Shown here one piece after another: positions 44,039-55,784 of a stretch of DNA of 64,000 bases; position 1 is the stretch's first letter; every line of letters starts with the position of its first letter. The position numbers were made by a program, and so were the translations under genes. The notes under the pieces are model-generated. The model was given only the letters and a program-made list of their open reading frames with translations, did not search any database and was not told the origin of the DNA. Source of the DNA: Nephrocerus scutellatus (Eukaryota; Arthropoda; Insecta; Diptera; Pipunculidae). The DNA lies in assembly GCA_947095585.1 (NCBI GenBank), contig OX352763.1, forward strand, positions 104,759,908-104,823,907. The letters run 5' to 3'.

Positions 44039-44460
44039 TTTGTGTGTATTAAAGAATTTTTCCCCGTCAGTTAGGATTTAATAGAATATTCGATTTTACA
44101 ATCGACACCACACACACATGCACACAGTCTCGAGAATTCGATTCGACTCGACTCGATTCGAGAAAAAGTAAAGTGTAACTCTGCAGTGCAAATTCCCGAG
44201 ATGTTGACTTCACTTTTGTATTGAATTTTTTTTAATTTTTTTTTATTAATTGAAAATTTTATTATATCCTTTCTTTGCTTTGTTTCCTTTTTTGCTCACT
44301 TCTAACACAGCACACGGAAAGTAGTATTCAAAAATCAAGAATTTTCAACAACACATTCGCTCGGTCGTCGGTCGGTTGATGATGGCTGATGGTGTTGAAA
44401 AAATCGAAACTACCAGGCACACCCCTAAAAAGGTGTCGTCGACTTCACTGCAGTGAAGAG
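44039..44460 (-). promoter_or_regulatory. Likely 5' UTR and promoter region of the signal-peptide gene
   Basis: It contains CACACACA tracts, repeated ATTCGACTCGA-type sequence (44,140-44,162) and CGCTCGGTCGTCGGTCGGTT (44,359-44,378). Such sequence is common in fly 5' UTRs. The start site is not defined. Confidence 0.3.
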
Positions 44461-46055
44461 ATGGAGAGAGAATAGAGAGAAAAAAATTGCCAGAACAGAG
44501 AGAAAGTGCTCAGCCAATGTATGTATAAAATTTTACACAATTCACAAAAACACGACGTTCTATTCTCTTGTCTACGGGCTGCTTTTTTCCTTCTCAAAGG
44601 ATTGGTTTATCGTTTATAGTTTTGGTAATAATTTAGTTGTAAGAAAACAACAAATTTAAGCTTCCTTCAAATTATTTCCATTTTCTTTTCAGTCAAAATT
44701 ATATTGGTTTTTCTTCTGCTGGTTCTCTTTTAAACACCAACCAACAACACAATTGAAATGTCCGAATTTCAGAAAAATAGTAACTGCTACGAAGACGACG
44801 GTTTGTCGATTGAAAAACTTTGAACTTGCGAAAACAGCTACGACTGTGATATGTTTGCAATTTTCGAAGACATTTCAACCCACCACCACCACACTGAGAC
44901 CGACTGAGCATGAGCTGGTTCGACAGCCAAAGAGAATTCCGACTATGACTAATGTCGTTTTGCAACAGAAGAAAGTGATGTGCGGCCAAAGCCATATCGA
45001 CCATCGACGACCGATATTTAATTCGAATTTTCGAAATACCAAGAGCTGAGAGCGATAGTTGATAGTACTAATGTTGCCAATAAAGCGAATTTAGTGTACT
45101 ATGGTGCGTATGCGCATTGTGTTCTTCGCTAGCTGACAGACTACCAGGGCAAGATACAAAACAGAGAGTTTGTGTAGCATGGGTCGTTGAAGGGTTGTTT
45201 TTTTCGAATTCGAATTGATTTTTACTCGAAAGAACATTTGTGTAGTTATGATGAGTTGTTGGTTTTTTGAAATATAAAGTGCCATCTGTTATGTGAAAGA
45301 ACAACAAATACATTTGAGCAAATAAGAAAGTTTGGTCCCGAATCACTTTCGAGTTAGAAAGACCCATTTATTCTGTTCTTCATTCAAGTACAGCTTAACA
45401 CTAGTATGTGAATTGCGGAATTCCATTATGCTGTCTAGAAAGTGGTTGTGAGTAGATGTTAAAGGAAATGCGACTTTTAGGTTCAAACCGATAGACGTAA
45501 CTTCAACCAAAGATAATAAATAGCTAGATATCTTACGCTTATGAGGATAAGTGATGTTCACAAAATTATTTGCTGGACTTACATCTCATATATTTAGATT
45601 ATAGTTAACTAAAAAAAAGTCTTATACATAAAACTAAAATTTAAGTTTCTTTTATACTTCTACACTCAAGTGCACTTGTTCTTTTTTATGTCTAGTATAT
45701 TTCACTTCAATATATATAATTTGAGTTCTACACCTAAGTACGTTTTTTTTAAATTGGATCACAGATCTTTTGAAATTATCAAGTACAACAAATTCGAAGA
45801 TGGTCAAGCAGGCAAATCGAGCAAGAAGATGAAATTCGATATTCCTCAATTCAATGAATGGACAAGAAACATCTGTATACTATATTATCTGTAGGCTGAA
45901 ACTTTTTTTTGTAAATAGTTAACATCATAGTGAGTTAAAGAAAAATCGTTAAATAAAGTAATAGTACGGCGGATGAAATTTAACTAAGACGATTGTTTAC
46001 GTAAATAAAAGTACAAAAACTACCATCAGCCGGGTGTGTAGTGTTGGAGAGGCCG
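44461..46055. other. No recognised gene
   Basis: Short open frames without domain resemblance. Nothing supported. Confidence 0.45.
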
Positions 46056-46254
46056 TCAGCCGACGTAGTAAAGATGAAGATTATTCGAGCAATGCACGGT
46101 TTCTTTTAGCGTCCAGCTGACATAATAATAACATGTAATATAATAATATATATATACATAAAATATAGCTGAGTTCCCGAAGTTGCAAAGTCGTAAAATT
46201 TGTAACTAAAATCGGTCCCTTCCCCTTCAATAGCGATGACTTACCATCACTGTA

Positions 46255-46615
46255 CATACGAGCGACCTGGAAAACTATGGAATCGACAATAATATCGCCC
46301 ACCACTCCCACGTACCAATAGATACCCTCCCCCTGGAGGTTTTTTAGCGTCACTATTTACCTCAGCGAGCAGAAAAATGATAGAATCGACACTAATATCG
46401 GTAATCGCCCAACCCCAAACAACCCACCTGCTAGAGGTGTCCACCACCTACTCATCTATTCTATTTATCTCAGCTACCCTGGATATCATAAGGCCACACC
46501 CTCCAACAACGCACGATCGCCCAGCTCCATTCTCTCCAGTACTATTCAACACGACGATCCCGAAAACTATGGATTCGACACTAACTTCGGCTGCCACCCC
46601 CACTCAAAAAACATG
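46255..46615. repeat. Degenerate direct repeats
   Basis: The motif GAAAA(C/A)TATGGAATCGACA(A/C)TAA-TATCG followed by C-rich sequence recurs near 46,272, 46,373 and 46,561. The units are diverged and of unequal length. Origin unknown. Confidence 0.5.
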
Positions 46616-46619
46616 CTAA

Positions 46620-47215
46620 CCACCACCCTTTAGGTTAATTCTAGATTGTAAGTAATATACATACCTTTTGTGACTTTGACTTTTATTTCGTTAATTTAGT
46701 TATTTGCTAAAAAAAAAATTGAAATCACTTTGGTGTTGTTTGAAGCGCATTTACTTTCTTTGTGTAAATGCAATTCATAATTGTGCCGCCAGCTTAATGT
46801 TCACAATTGCTATATTGCTTTCAACAATCAAAGCAACAGCAAAAACTAACCAAATTTTGGTCAATTTTTTGTTTCATGTGTTTGCCAACTTATCCATATA
46901 TAATTTTTAAAAGTCGACTCTGGTGGTGGGAATTATAAATAAAAATTTGGTTAAATATCTATTTTTTTTTGGTTAACGCTAAACCATTTCTGGTCTATAC
47001 AATGTGTTGATGTAATTTTTATTTTTTTGTTGAAAGCAATATAGCAAATGTTCACCTTTTTGGAACATTGGCAGAACATGCCCTTCAGGCATTTTAGATT
47101 GATTATTGATTAACTTCTCCCGTTTTGATCACCAGTTGAGGACGTGTTTAAAGATTGTCTTAAAAAGATCGAAATAATCGAGTTTTTTTGTTTAAAATTC
47201 GAACCGAATTGTCCG
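46620..47215. other. No recognised gene
   Basis: AT-rich spacer. Confidence 0.45.
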
Positions 47216-47224
47216 ATTGTTTTT

Positions 47225-47710
47225 AAATTCTCTATATTAACTTCGCGTGCCCGTGGCTGGCTGGCTGGCTGGTCAGATTTTCTGATCAATTTTTAACCCA
47301 CTTTATTGCACACACGTATATTTCCGGTGACAACACTTTCTTTTAACATTTCAGAGAGATCGGGCTGCGGGATCGGGGGGCTCCCATACAAATTTTTCCA
47401 TTTAGTGCCCTCATATCATATCATACTATAATAGGGCTCCAACGAATTTTTTAAAAAACTTAACGCGAATTTCTTTAAATTTTATATACGTGTGTATGTA
47501 TTTGAAAAAAAAATTAACCCGATTTTTTCAAATTTTATACGCGCTGTTATCCCCGATGGACAACACTTCTTGTAAAAATTTTGGAGACCCCGAGCCCCGG
47601 GATCATGGATCCCATAAAATTTTTTTTAAAATAACCCGATTTTCTTTAAATTTTATACACATACGTAACTCCGATGGCCATCACCTTCTGTAAAAATTTT
47701 GGAGACCAGG
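47225..47710 (-). mobile_element. Helentron-associated dispersed repeat, copy 5
   Basis: It begins AAATTCTCTATATTAACTTC (47,225-47,244), then GGCTGGCTGGCTGG. At least three degenerate units follow with 'gatcgggctgcgggatcggg', 'aaattttatac(a/g)c' and 'ccgatggacaacacttcttg'. It has the same orientation as copies 1 and 4. Confidence 0.65.
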
Positions 47711-47839
47711 CAATCTGCTAAGTTTAAGTAAAATATTGTATAAATTATAAAAAACAAACGTTTAAAAAAAATTCTCAATAAAAATTACTACTACTATTGT
47801 GATATGTCGAAATTACAACTTTAAGGATTTCGACTTTTC

Positions 47840-48385
47840 TAAGTTACTCCGGTGCCCACTGAATACTCTACTCCAGTTCCCACTGAATACACAAAATCGT
47901 TCAACATTTGTTTTGTATGTCCAAAAGTTGCAATTGTTAATGTTTTGACATTTAATGTCGAGTTTTTTTTTTGTTTTAGCAATCTACGGTCGAGCGTAGA
48001 TTTTTTCTCGAAAAAACGAACACGAAAGCCGAGAATCTTTTGATTACATTGTTTTGTTGCATGTGTTGTTGTTGCAGTTAATGAGAAGATTGGTAAATCT
48101 CCCAAAATATCAAGATCTGTTTGAGGGGAAATCCAATCTACCGTAGATTGGTTTTTTGGAATAAACGAACCACTTGACTGCCAAAAAAGCTCTCTACGGC
48201 AGATTTTTTTAAAAATAAAAACTCGACATAAGTAACAAACGTCATTACGACATTTCAGTTCACACACGTGCAGTGATGGTATTGTAGAGAAAAGGCCGAA
48301 AGCAGTGACATTTTTGAAAACAAAACACACTTACCGTATTCATGTTAATTTAATTTGTTATTTTCATTTATAATTTAATTTAAAA
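47840..48385 (+). promoter_or_regulatory. Upstream region of kurz with palindromes and an E-box
   Basis: A CACGTG E-box lies at 48,265-48,270, about 120 bp before the kurz start and just after a TCAGTT initiator-like site (about 48,255). A perfect palindrome CCAATCTACCGTAGATTGG is at 48,133-48,151, and a related inverted pair AATCTACG...CGTAGATT is at about 47,981-48,002. A 163-codon open frame on the opposite strand (47,839-48,330) has no recognisable domain and is likely spurious. CACGTG sites near the start are known in fly ribosome-biogenesis genes as Myc/Max sites. That it works so here is inference. Confidence 0.4.
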
Positions 48386-51300
48386 ATGGGCAAAAAAGTG
48401 TACAATGCAAAGGCGCGACAAAATCCCAAAACAATTGTGGATAATACCGCAACGAAGAAAGTAAAATGTAACAATGTAGTCGGCAAGCATCAACCCAACT
48501 AAATTTTTTTTAATTTTGCAGATCAAAATTGACCTGGAAGTAGCCGCCAACGATGCCCATGGTTATGATGATGCCAATCCGTTAGTTTTACCTTCGAAAA
48601 AACGCCAGACAAAAGTGAAGATCGAACATTCTAACAAAACGAAACGAATTCTATCGAAAAAACAGCGAAAACATTTGGAACTAATTGTGAACAAGAAGAA
48701 GAAAAAGGAAGAGGTAAGTTGGATAATGATACGAAATACCCTACACGCTACACGTATAATTAACGCAAACAAAAAAATGATTTTTTCAGCGCTCTTCTAT
48801 TCTCGAAGCTCTAGCCAAAGTACAAATTTCCAAAGAAGAACTCAAGCAATACACTTCAATTAGTCAAGCACAGACATTGGGTCATAAAAAGCTGCAAACT
48901 CTAGATGAACTGGTCAAGAATGCGGCAAGAAAAAAATCTCAAAGTTCTACCATAACCGGGCGTGTAAGTAGCATCGCTGGTGTGAGTAAACGCAAACGAA
49001 TGGCTTTACTTGCCGGTTATAAGGACACCGATCAAGATGATGGTGAAACTCAGGCAAAGAAAAAGAATTACAATGTTGTCGGATTTGATGAGGAAGAGCC
49101 GGACGATTATGATGAAAGTGGTGATGATAACGATGATGAAAATGATGATAAGGACGACACAGAACACAACGATTTGAAAGCAGAAGAAAATGTTTTTACA
49201 ATCATCGACCAAATAGATTCAGCGTTACCCTCACCCGTAGCGCCAATTAAACCCGAAAGCACAAAACTTAAAGAGAATGAAGAAAAATCTACAAACGCAA
49301 CACTTCCTCCACGAACAACTGTTTTCATTCCCGTCCATCGTGATCCAGAAATTCAAGCAGCACGCCTTAAACTGCCAATACTTGCCGAAGAGCAACAAGT
49401 AATGGAAACTATTAACGAAAATTCAATTATTATCGTTGCTGGCGAGACTGGTAGTGGAAAGACGACACAAATTCCACAGTTCCTGTACGAAGCGGGTTAC
49501 GCGGAGAAAAAACTCATTGGCATCACAGAGCCAAGGCGAGTTGCGGCCATTGCAATGTCGAAACGTGTTGCACGTGAGATGAACCTTTCGGAAAAAGAAG
49601 TTTCATATCTGATTCGTTTTGAAGGTAACGTCACCGACCAGACGCGCATCAAATTCATGACTGATGGAGTTTTGCTCAAAGAAATTGAATCGGATTTTCT
49701 GTTGCAAAAATATTCCGTGATCATTCTGGACGAAGCTCATGAACGTAGCGCCTATACAGATATTCTTGTTGGATTGCTTTCACGAATTGTACCACTTCGT
49801 TTGAAGCGCGGTAATCCCTTAAAGTTAATAATCATGTCAGCTACATTGCGCGTTGAGGATTTTACGTGTAACGCCCGGCTGTTTCGTTGCCCACCACCGC
49901 TGATTAAAGTGGAAACACGTCAGTTTCCTGTGACAATTCATTTTCAAAAAAATACCGCCGAGAATTACATCGGCGAGGCATATAAGAAGACTTTAAAGAT
50001 TCACTCAAAACTACCCGAAGGGGGAATTCTAATTTTTGTTACTGGCCAACAAGAAGTCAATCAATTAGTACGCAAGTTACGCAGAACATTTCCATATAGC
50101 AAAAGTAAAGAGGCAATGCCACCGGCTAAGAATGATCAAATAGAGGATAAAGATGCCGTCAACGCTAAGCTAGCCGACGAGAATGATGAGGACATAGAAT
50201 TTGATATGAAAAAAGCTATTCGTAAGGTGAAAAAGTCGAAGAAAAAGTTTCTCTCACAGATTGCTTTGCCGAAAATCAATTTGGATGATTACAAATTACC
50301 AAACGATGACACAGAGGCAGATCTCCATGAAGCGGGCAATGATTCCGAATTAGATGATGGCGATGCACTACTGGACGACAATGAAGAGGACGATGACAAC
50401 ATTGAAAGTGTCGTTTTAACAAAGCAACCGCTGTGGGTTCTTCCACTTTATTCACTTCTTTCATCGGAGAAACAAAGTCGCATCTTCCAACCGGCTCCAG
50501 ATGGTTGCCGCCTCTGTATAGTGTCGACTAACATCGCTGAAACTTCTCTGACAATTCCTAACATAAAATATGTGATTGATTGTGGCCGACAGAAAACACG
50601 ACTCTATGATAAAATCACAGGCGTTTCCGCGTTTGTCGTTACCTTCACGAGTAAAGCGTCAGCTGATCAGCGAGCTGGTCGTGCGGGGCGTGTCAGTGCC
50701 GGTCACTGTTACCGCTTATACTCCAGCGCTGTGTACAACGATGAATTCGAAGATTTTAGTGTACCTGATATTCAGAAGAAACCTGTCGATGATTTAATGC
50801 TGCAAATGCGTTGCATGGGAATCGATCGTGTAGTAAATTTTCCATTTCCATCGCCGCCAGATCATACACAATTGCAAGCGGCCGAAAAGCGGCTCATAAT
50901 TCTGGGAGCTCTGGAGCAATCATCAAATCCAGATGATCTCAAAGCTGTCTCCCCAGTGACGAAACTTGGCCATGCCATATCAAGATTCCCTGTTGCACCT
51001 CGTTTCGGGAAAATGCTTGCACTAAGTCATCAGCAAAATCTCCTATCGTACACTGTATGCCTAGTAGCTGCGTTATCTGTGCAGGAACTTTTAATGGAGA
51101 TGAAATGTGACGAGGAAAAGGATACAGCTATTGGTTCAATGAATCAATGGCAAAAGCGTCGTCAAAGTTGGGCTTCGACCGGACACTATGAACTTCTAGG
51201 CGATCCAATGGTGCTCTTACGGGCAGTTGGAGCATCCGAATATGCCGGCTCAAAGGGAAATCTGCAATCGTTTTGTCATGAAAACGGTCTCCGATTGAAG

Positions 51301-52264
51301 GCAATCACAGAAATACGAAAACTGCGCATTCAACTGACAAACGAAATAAATCTGAGCATCAGCAATGCGAATTTGTGTGTCGACCCTGAAATGCAGCCGC
51401 CCAGCGATATTCAAGCGAAATTCTTGCGTCAAATTCTTCTCGCCGGAATGGGAGATCGAGTGGCACGCAAAATTCCCCTCGAAGAGATCAAAGACAAAGA
51501 ACAAAAGCGAAAGTATAAATACGCTTACAATTGCTTGGACATGGAGGAGCCGGTCTTCCTGCATTCATCTTCGGTGTTAAAGCGAAAAATACCCGAATGG
51601 ATTGTCTATCAGGAGGCGTACGAAATTCAAAATGGTGATTCAACGAAACTCTTTATTCGTGGAATAACCGCCATTGAGCCAGACTGGTTACTACTGTACG
51701 TTCCCTTGCTGTGCAATATTCGTGCCATTAAAGAGGATCCCCTACCTAAGTATAATGCCAACGATGGCAAGGTGTATTGCTATGTCGATGCGACTTTCGG
51801 CAAAGCCGGATGGGAGATTCCACTGGCTGAAATGGAAATGCCAATTGGAGAGAAGGCTTGCTGGTGAGTATGGGATTTCCGCTTTTCTTTTCTGCATTTT
51901 TTTAATTTAATTTTTTTTTTTTAGTTACTTTGCAATGTTCCTGCTCAATGGGGATGTCTTTCCCAAACTGCTTGAGTACAAGCCAAAGTTAAAGGCAACG
52001 CCGTCATCTGTTGTCAAGAGTTGGTCCAATCTGAATGAGAATGTTACAAGGTTTAAGCGAGCGCTTATCACAAAACAAATTAGCACGCGACAGAAATTAA
52101 TTGACGAATGGGAAACAAATCCAAATTGTAAGTTTTTGACCGTTCCATCGTAAAGTTATAAAAATAAATGTGTTTTTTTAGTCCTCTTGGACCAATATAG
52201 CAACCTGCTGTATAACATCTCTGCGACAGAACTTTCCGCTGTCTGGCCTCCAATAGAAGCGTAA
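48386..52264 (+). CDS. kz: ATP-dependent RNA helicase kurz (DHX37/Dhr1 homologue)
   Basis: Five exons give 1208 residues: 48,386-48,460, 48,522-48,713, 48,790-51,863, 51,925-52,127 and 52,182-52,264. All introns are 52-76 bp with GT/AG ends and restore the frame. The N-terminus M-G-K-K-V-Y-N-A-K-A-R-Q and N-P-L-V-L-P-S-K-K fit the DHX37 family. A long acidic stretch (about residues 190-215) precedes the DEAH core. Core motifs are G-E-T-G-S-G-K-T (307-314), D-E-A-H (403-406), S-A-T (439-441) and Q-R-A-G-R-A-G-R (716-723). The two RecA domains are separated by a large acidic/Lys-rich insert typical of DHX37. HA2/OB-fold and C-terminal domains follow, ending P-P-I-E-A. The family unwinds U3 snoRNA from pre-rRNA in the nucleolar SSU processome. 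Length is close to that of the Drosophila protein. No stops or frameshifts were seen, so the gene looks functional. Confidence 0.95.
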
Positions 52265-52323
52265 ATAGTTAGTTTATTTGGATCTAGGATTTGTTAATTT
52301 TTGCATTGTATTAGAAAAGGGAA

Positions 52324-52329
52324 AATAAA
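52324..52329 (+). terminator. kz: kurz polyadenylation signal AATAAA
   Basis: AATAAA lies 60 bp after the stop codon, immediately before a MITE insertion. A second AATAAA is supplied inside that MITE near 52,418. Confidence 0.6.
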
Positions 52330-52338
52330 TATAAGGCA

Positions 52339-52425
52339 TATTTTATTTGCCGAGGAATAAGGAATTTCTTATTCCAATGAAGTGCAATTGTTATTGTAAT
52401 TCCTTATTCCTCGGCAAATAAAATA
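52339..52425. mobile_element. Short palindromic MITE, copy 1 (GCCGAGGAATAAGG family)
   Basis: Its 28-nt terminal inverted repeats (52,339-52,366 and 52,398-52,425) are perfect. They contain TTTATTTGCCGAGGAATAAG. The interior is only 31 nt. The outer CAGCT seen in other copies is present only on the right. It sits in or just after the kurz 3' UTR. Confidence 0.85.
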
Positions 52426-52721
52426 CAGCTAATTACAAATTTGTAAATAAAACAAAAAAATTACAACAAAATCGCATAAAGCCGAAAATAAATCCAAAAA
52501 GTTTTTAGGATTTATAACTAAAGCCATTTTTTAGTTATAGTGCTCACCGTAAGGCGGTGTTTTGTTTAACACACATAACAATTAAAATGCATCGAACATT
52601 TAAAGCCAAAAGCTGTTGCTTTTGTAAAGCCAAGCTGGATTAGCCAAAGCAACGCAGCATATATATACTCAAAATATCGAAATCAAGTACTCTTTAAAGT
52701 TACTCTGTACTTTAGATGTGC

Positions 52722-53013
52722 GTCTATTCTTTTATTCAACCCGAGCGAGTAAAGTTACCCGGAGTACACCGAGCGAATGTTGCACGGCGTAAAGGTATTC
52801 GGTGTGTACACTGGGTAACTTTACTCTCTCTTAATCTGCCTTACACTGATATTCACTTCAGAGTACAAAATAGGAAACTGTGTATACACCGTGTCGTGAT
52901 CGGTTCACAATAAAAAACACAGCGTACAGAGTAAAATTACCCCGGGTGAATAAAAAAACACAGTGTACATTTTTGACGTACACTGCTCGCTCGGGTTGAA
53001 TAAAAGAATAGAC
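52722..53013. mobile_element. MITE with 28-bp perfect terminal inverted repeats
   Basis: Positions 52,722-52,749 and 52,986-53,013 are perfect inverted repeats including TTTATTCAACCCGAGCGAG. Total length is 292 bp. Inside lies a nested inversion (AAAGTTACCC near 52,751 against GGGTAACTTT near 52,815) and repeated GTACAC(C/T)G motifs. No obvious target-site duplication is visible, because the right end directly abuts another MITE. Confidence 0.85.
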
Positions 53014-53152
53014 CCTGTATTTAATTGCCGAGGAATAAGGAATTACAACAACGATTGCACTGTCGAATTCCTTCTTTGGAATTTGAAAACCTGCTGTTTG
53101 GCTGGTTTTGATATTCGAATTCCTTATTCGGATTCCAAATAAAATACAGCTG
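53014..53152. mobile_element. GCCGAGGAATAAGG-family MITE, copy 2
   Basis: The ends are CTGTATTTAATTGCCGAGG on the left and GGATTCCAAATAAAATACAG on the right. The interior 'gaaaacctgctgtttggctg' is shared with copies at 57.6-57.9 kb. Confidence 0.75.
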
Positions 53153-53893
53153 TTGTAAATTTGATTTTTGTTGCAAACAAATAATAGCTGAAGAAGTTTA
53201 TTGTTTTGGTAGGCTAGAAGGTTATAAAATTTAAATAATTTATTAATAAATATTGTGTTAATATTCAGGCCAGTTATTCTTTTATCTCTTGTTCTTATAT
53301 ATAGATATATATATGTTTTCTTTTTTTTTGTTGATATTTGTTGTTTGCATTTACAAATATGAAAGAATATGAGATAAACGATTTTTATTTATATATTTAT
53401 GTATGGTTTTTTCTGATATTTGTTATTTTCTTGTATAAATGTAAAAGAATATGAGAAAAAAAATGTTTGTCATATTAAAACAATAAGAGGGTTTGTTCAG
53501 CTTAGAGCTGCCCTGAAATGATGAAAACGCCTTTTAAATAGGTTGACATTCTATTTTGACACATGTTCGAATGACATTAAAATGACGTTAAATTGTCAAA
53601 TAAAATAGTAAAGTTATAAATCAGTAGAGGATACAGTTTATTACTATTAGGCGAATATCATTGGTTTTTATTTCTTATGCTATATTTTGTAAAATAAAAA
53701 TAGTTAGATAATATATAGATGATTGTCAATTTTATTGTTTTCTAAATGATTTCCTTGTTGAAAGACAATCACAAAGTGTACAAGTCAAGGTCTCGTTTAC
53801 TTGGCTACAGCTGCAGATTACACAATTACTATTTGTTGACAAACAATTGATTCAGTAGCCAAAACATATGTGCGCTTCTGCATGTAAAACACC
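53153..53893. other. Intergenic region upstream of Usf
   Basis: AT-rich. The Usf promoter and 5' UTR should lie at its right end. A short upstream frame beginning ATGTGCGCTTCTGCATG (about 53,868) overlaps the Usf start out of frame. Confidence 0.45.
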
Positions 53894-55221
53894 ATGGCAA
53901 GTAGGAAACGTCTAAGAACTGAGGGCTCTCCTAGTCTAAATGTAGTTGGCAACATAACATCCTTTTCCGATCTTGGGTAAGTAAAAACAATTAGATTGCC
54001 TATGTACTTTTGTTAACTTCGATATTGCAATTTTACGTAATTTTGCGAATCTGTTCTAGAGTTCTTGTCAGTTGTGCCAACGTTGTGAGTGGTCTAAGTA
54101 ACACTGGAATTCTCAGCTATACAAATGGAAACGCCGAAGTCCCACAAAAAATTCTATCCACAGAAGATGAAATATCAATCGGTGATATATGCGCCACTCA
54201 ATTAAAGGAGGAGGAAATTGACGATGAAGACGTCATGCAAGAGTCATCTGCCGTTCAAAATTTCCTACAGTATCGTGTTATCAATCCAAGACCAAAGCAG
54301 AATTTAGAATTATTGGAAAATAATAAATCTACAACTGCGACTGTTGCGACGCAATCTATTGGTCCCGTTTTTTTGCCCACATCTGTACAGCTGATGAACA
54401 CTGGTGAAGTATTTTATATCAAAGAATTGCCTAATTCTTCTGTCCTTAAATGTGCACCAAATGCTACGAATTGCAATTTTGCGTTTAACTCTTCAGCCAA
54501 ACTGGAATCGGAAGTTGTAGTCCCAACGTCGTCGCTGCGAAAAGTTCCATGTTTAATTTCACCGAAAGTAGCGCCTGATAGCGATGGTGATGCTGCTGGT
54601 GCCGCCAGTACTTCAGTCACCGTCGTCGATTCACATTCAAAGCTAAGCTATCTTATGGAGCCATACAAGAAGGTATAGTTGTGGTGATTTTTTTGCGGCA
54701 ATTATTCAATTTTTGAATTCCTGACAGCGCGACGATAAGCGGCGAGCCACACACAACGAAGTTGAACGACGACGCAGAAATAAAATCAACAATTGGATCT
54801 TTAAATTAAAAGAGCTTATGCCTCCAGATGCGTCGCCAATTGTAAGTTTATCGTCGCCTGCGATGTGTACAACATCAACTGGAATTACAGCTGATCAGCA
54901 AATACTGAACGACTCCAGTACGGCTAGTCGAACAACGGCAAACGACTCCAAGAGTCAGATTCTTATTAAGGCGTGTGAATATATCAAAGCAATGCAAGAC
55001 GAGCTGAATAGGTTAGTTTGTTGTTTAAATTATTATTAAGTTTTTAAGCCTAACATGCATTTTTTTACAGCCTTCGCGAGTGCCTTGTGGAAAATGAGAA
55101 TTTACGTTTAAGCAATGAACGCTTGCAAAGTGAACTCGATCAATTGAAAAACGATAGAAACAACGCGAACAACAACGAGAACGATACGAGTGATTTAATG
55201 ATAACAAGTTTTGTTGACTAA
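53894..55221 (+). CDS. Usf: Upstream stimulatory factor (bHLH-leucine zipper transcription factor)
   Basis: Four exons give 376 residues: 53,894-53,976, 54,060-54,672, 54,728-55,011 and 55,071-55,221. All four junctions follow GT/AG and keep the frame. The start is M-A-S-R-K-R-L-R in context CACCATGG. The N-terminal half is acidic and Ser/Thr-rich, as in USF activation regions. Exon 3 opens with the basic region R-D-D-K-R-R-A-T-H-N-E-V-E-R-R-R-R-N-K-I-N-N-W-I (from residue 233), carrying the H-E-R residues that specify CACGTG. The loop is longer and Ser/Thr-rich. Helix 2 is S-Q-I-L-I-K-A-C-E-Y-I. Exon 4 gives a leucine zipper (L-R-E-C-L-V-E-N-E-N-L-R-L-S-N-E-R-L). USF binds E-boxes as a dimer in the nucleus. 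The gene lies 1.6 kb downstream of kurz on the same strand and looks intact. The loop length is unusual and may include an additional domain insertion. Confidence 0.93.
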
Positions 55222-55577
55222 CTATATATTTAATAGAAATATCCAATATTAGAAGTTGAAATCGTAAATTAATCAGTTATTATGTTATGTTCTCAGTTTT
55301 TGAATAATACTTATAATACCATCCCGCTTTAATATGTATCTTTAATGGTTGTTATAAAGTTAAGATTTATGTACCACAAGAAGTTCCTTAGCTGGGGAGT
55401 GACAGTTTCAATGTTTTCCGTTAAATTGTGTTTTTAACATAATGACAAACATTAAAATATAAAAAATACACATTACTATGATAACACCTTAGTGTTAATT
55501 GTTGGTTATTATTATTGAATACACCTGTTAAAATCTCTAAAGATTGACAAACATGTCTTATCTTATATTAAAAACGA

Positions 55578-55583
55578 AATAAA
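55578..55583 (+). terminator. Usf: Usf polyadenylation signal candidate
   Basis: AATAAA about 360 bp after the stop. No earlier canonical hexamer was noticed, though variants are possible. Confidence 0.4.
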
Positions 55584-55784
55584 ATCTCAAGTTTACTTGG
55601 AAATAATTTATTGTATTCATTTTATATGAAATCTTTTGTTATTCCAAAGTATTCGACAATAGAATAAAGAAGAATTCGAGTCTGGAGAAAAGCCAACAAT
55701 TAATGCAAATTGCTGTTGTTGTTGAGGTTGTAGCTCTATGTACGTTTCGTATTAGTCCAAACATCGGGTTGTGGTGTTTAGATT

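Noticed and set aside
47839..48330. 163-codon minus-strand frame upstream of kurz
   Set aside because: No domain, overlaps the kurz promoter and palindromes, and contains repeat-derived S-V-G-T-G-V-E at its end. Likely chance.
48516..48863. A separate 115-residue gene just before kurz exon 3
   Set aside because: It is kurz exon 2 read through into the following intron. Splice sites at 48,713/48,714 and 48,789/48,790 join it to the helicase.
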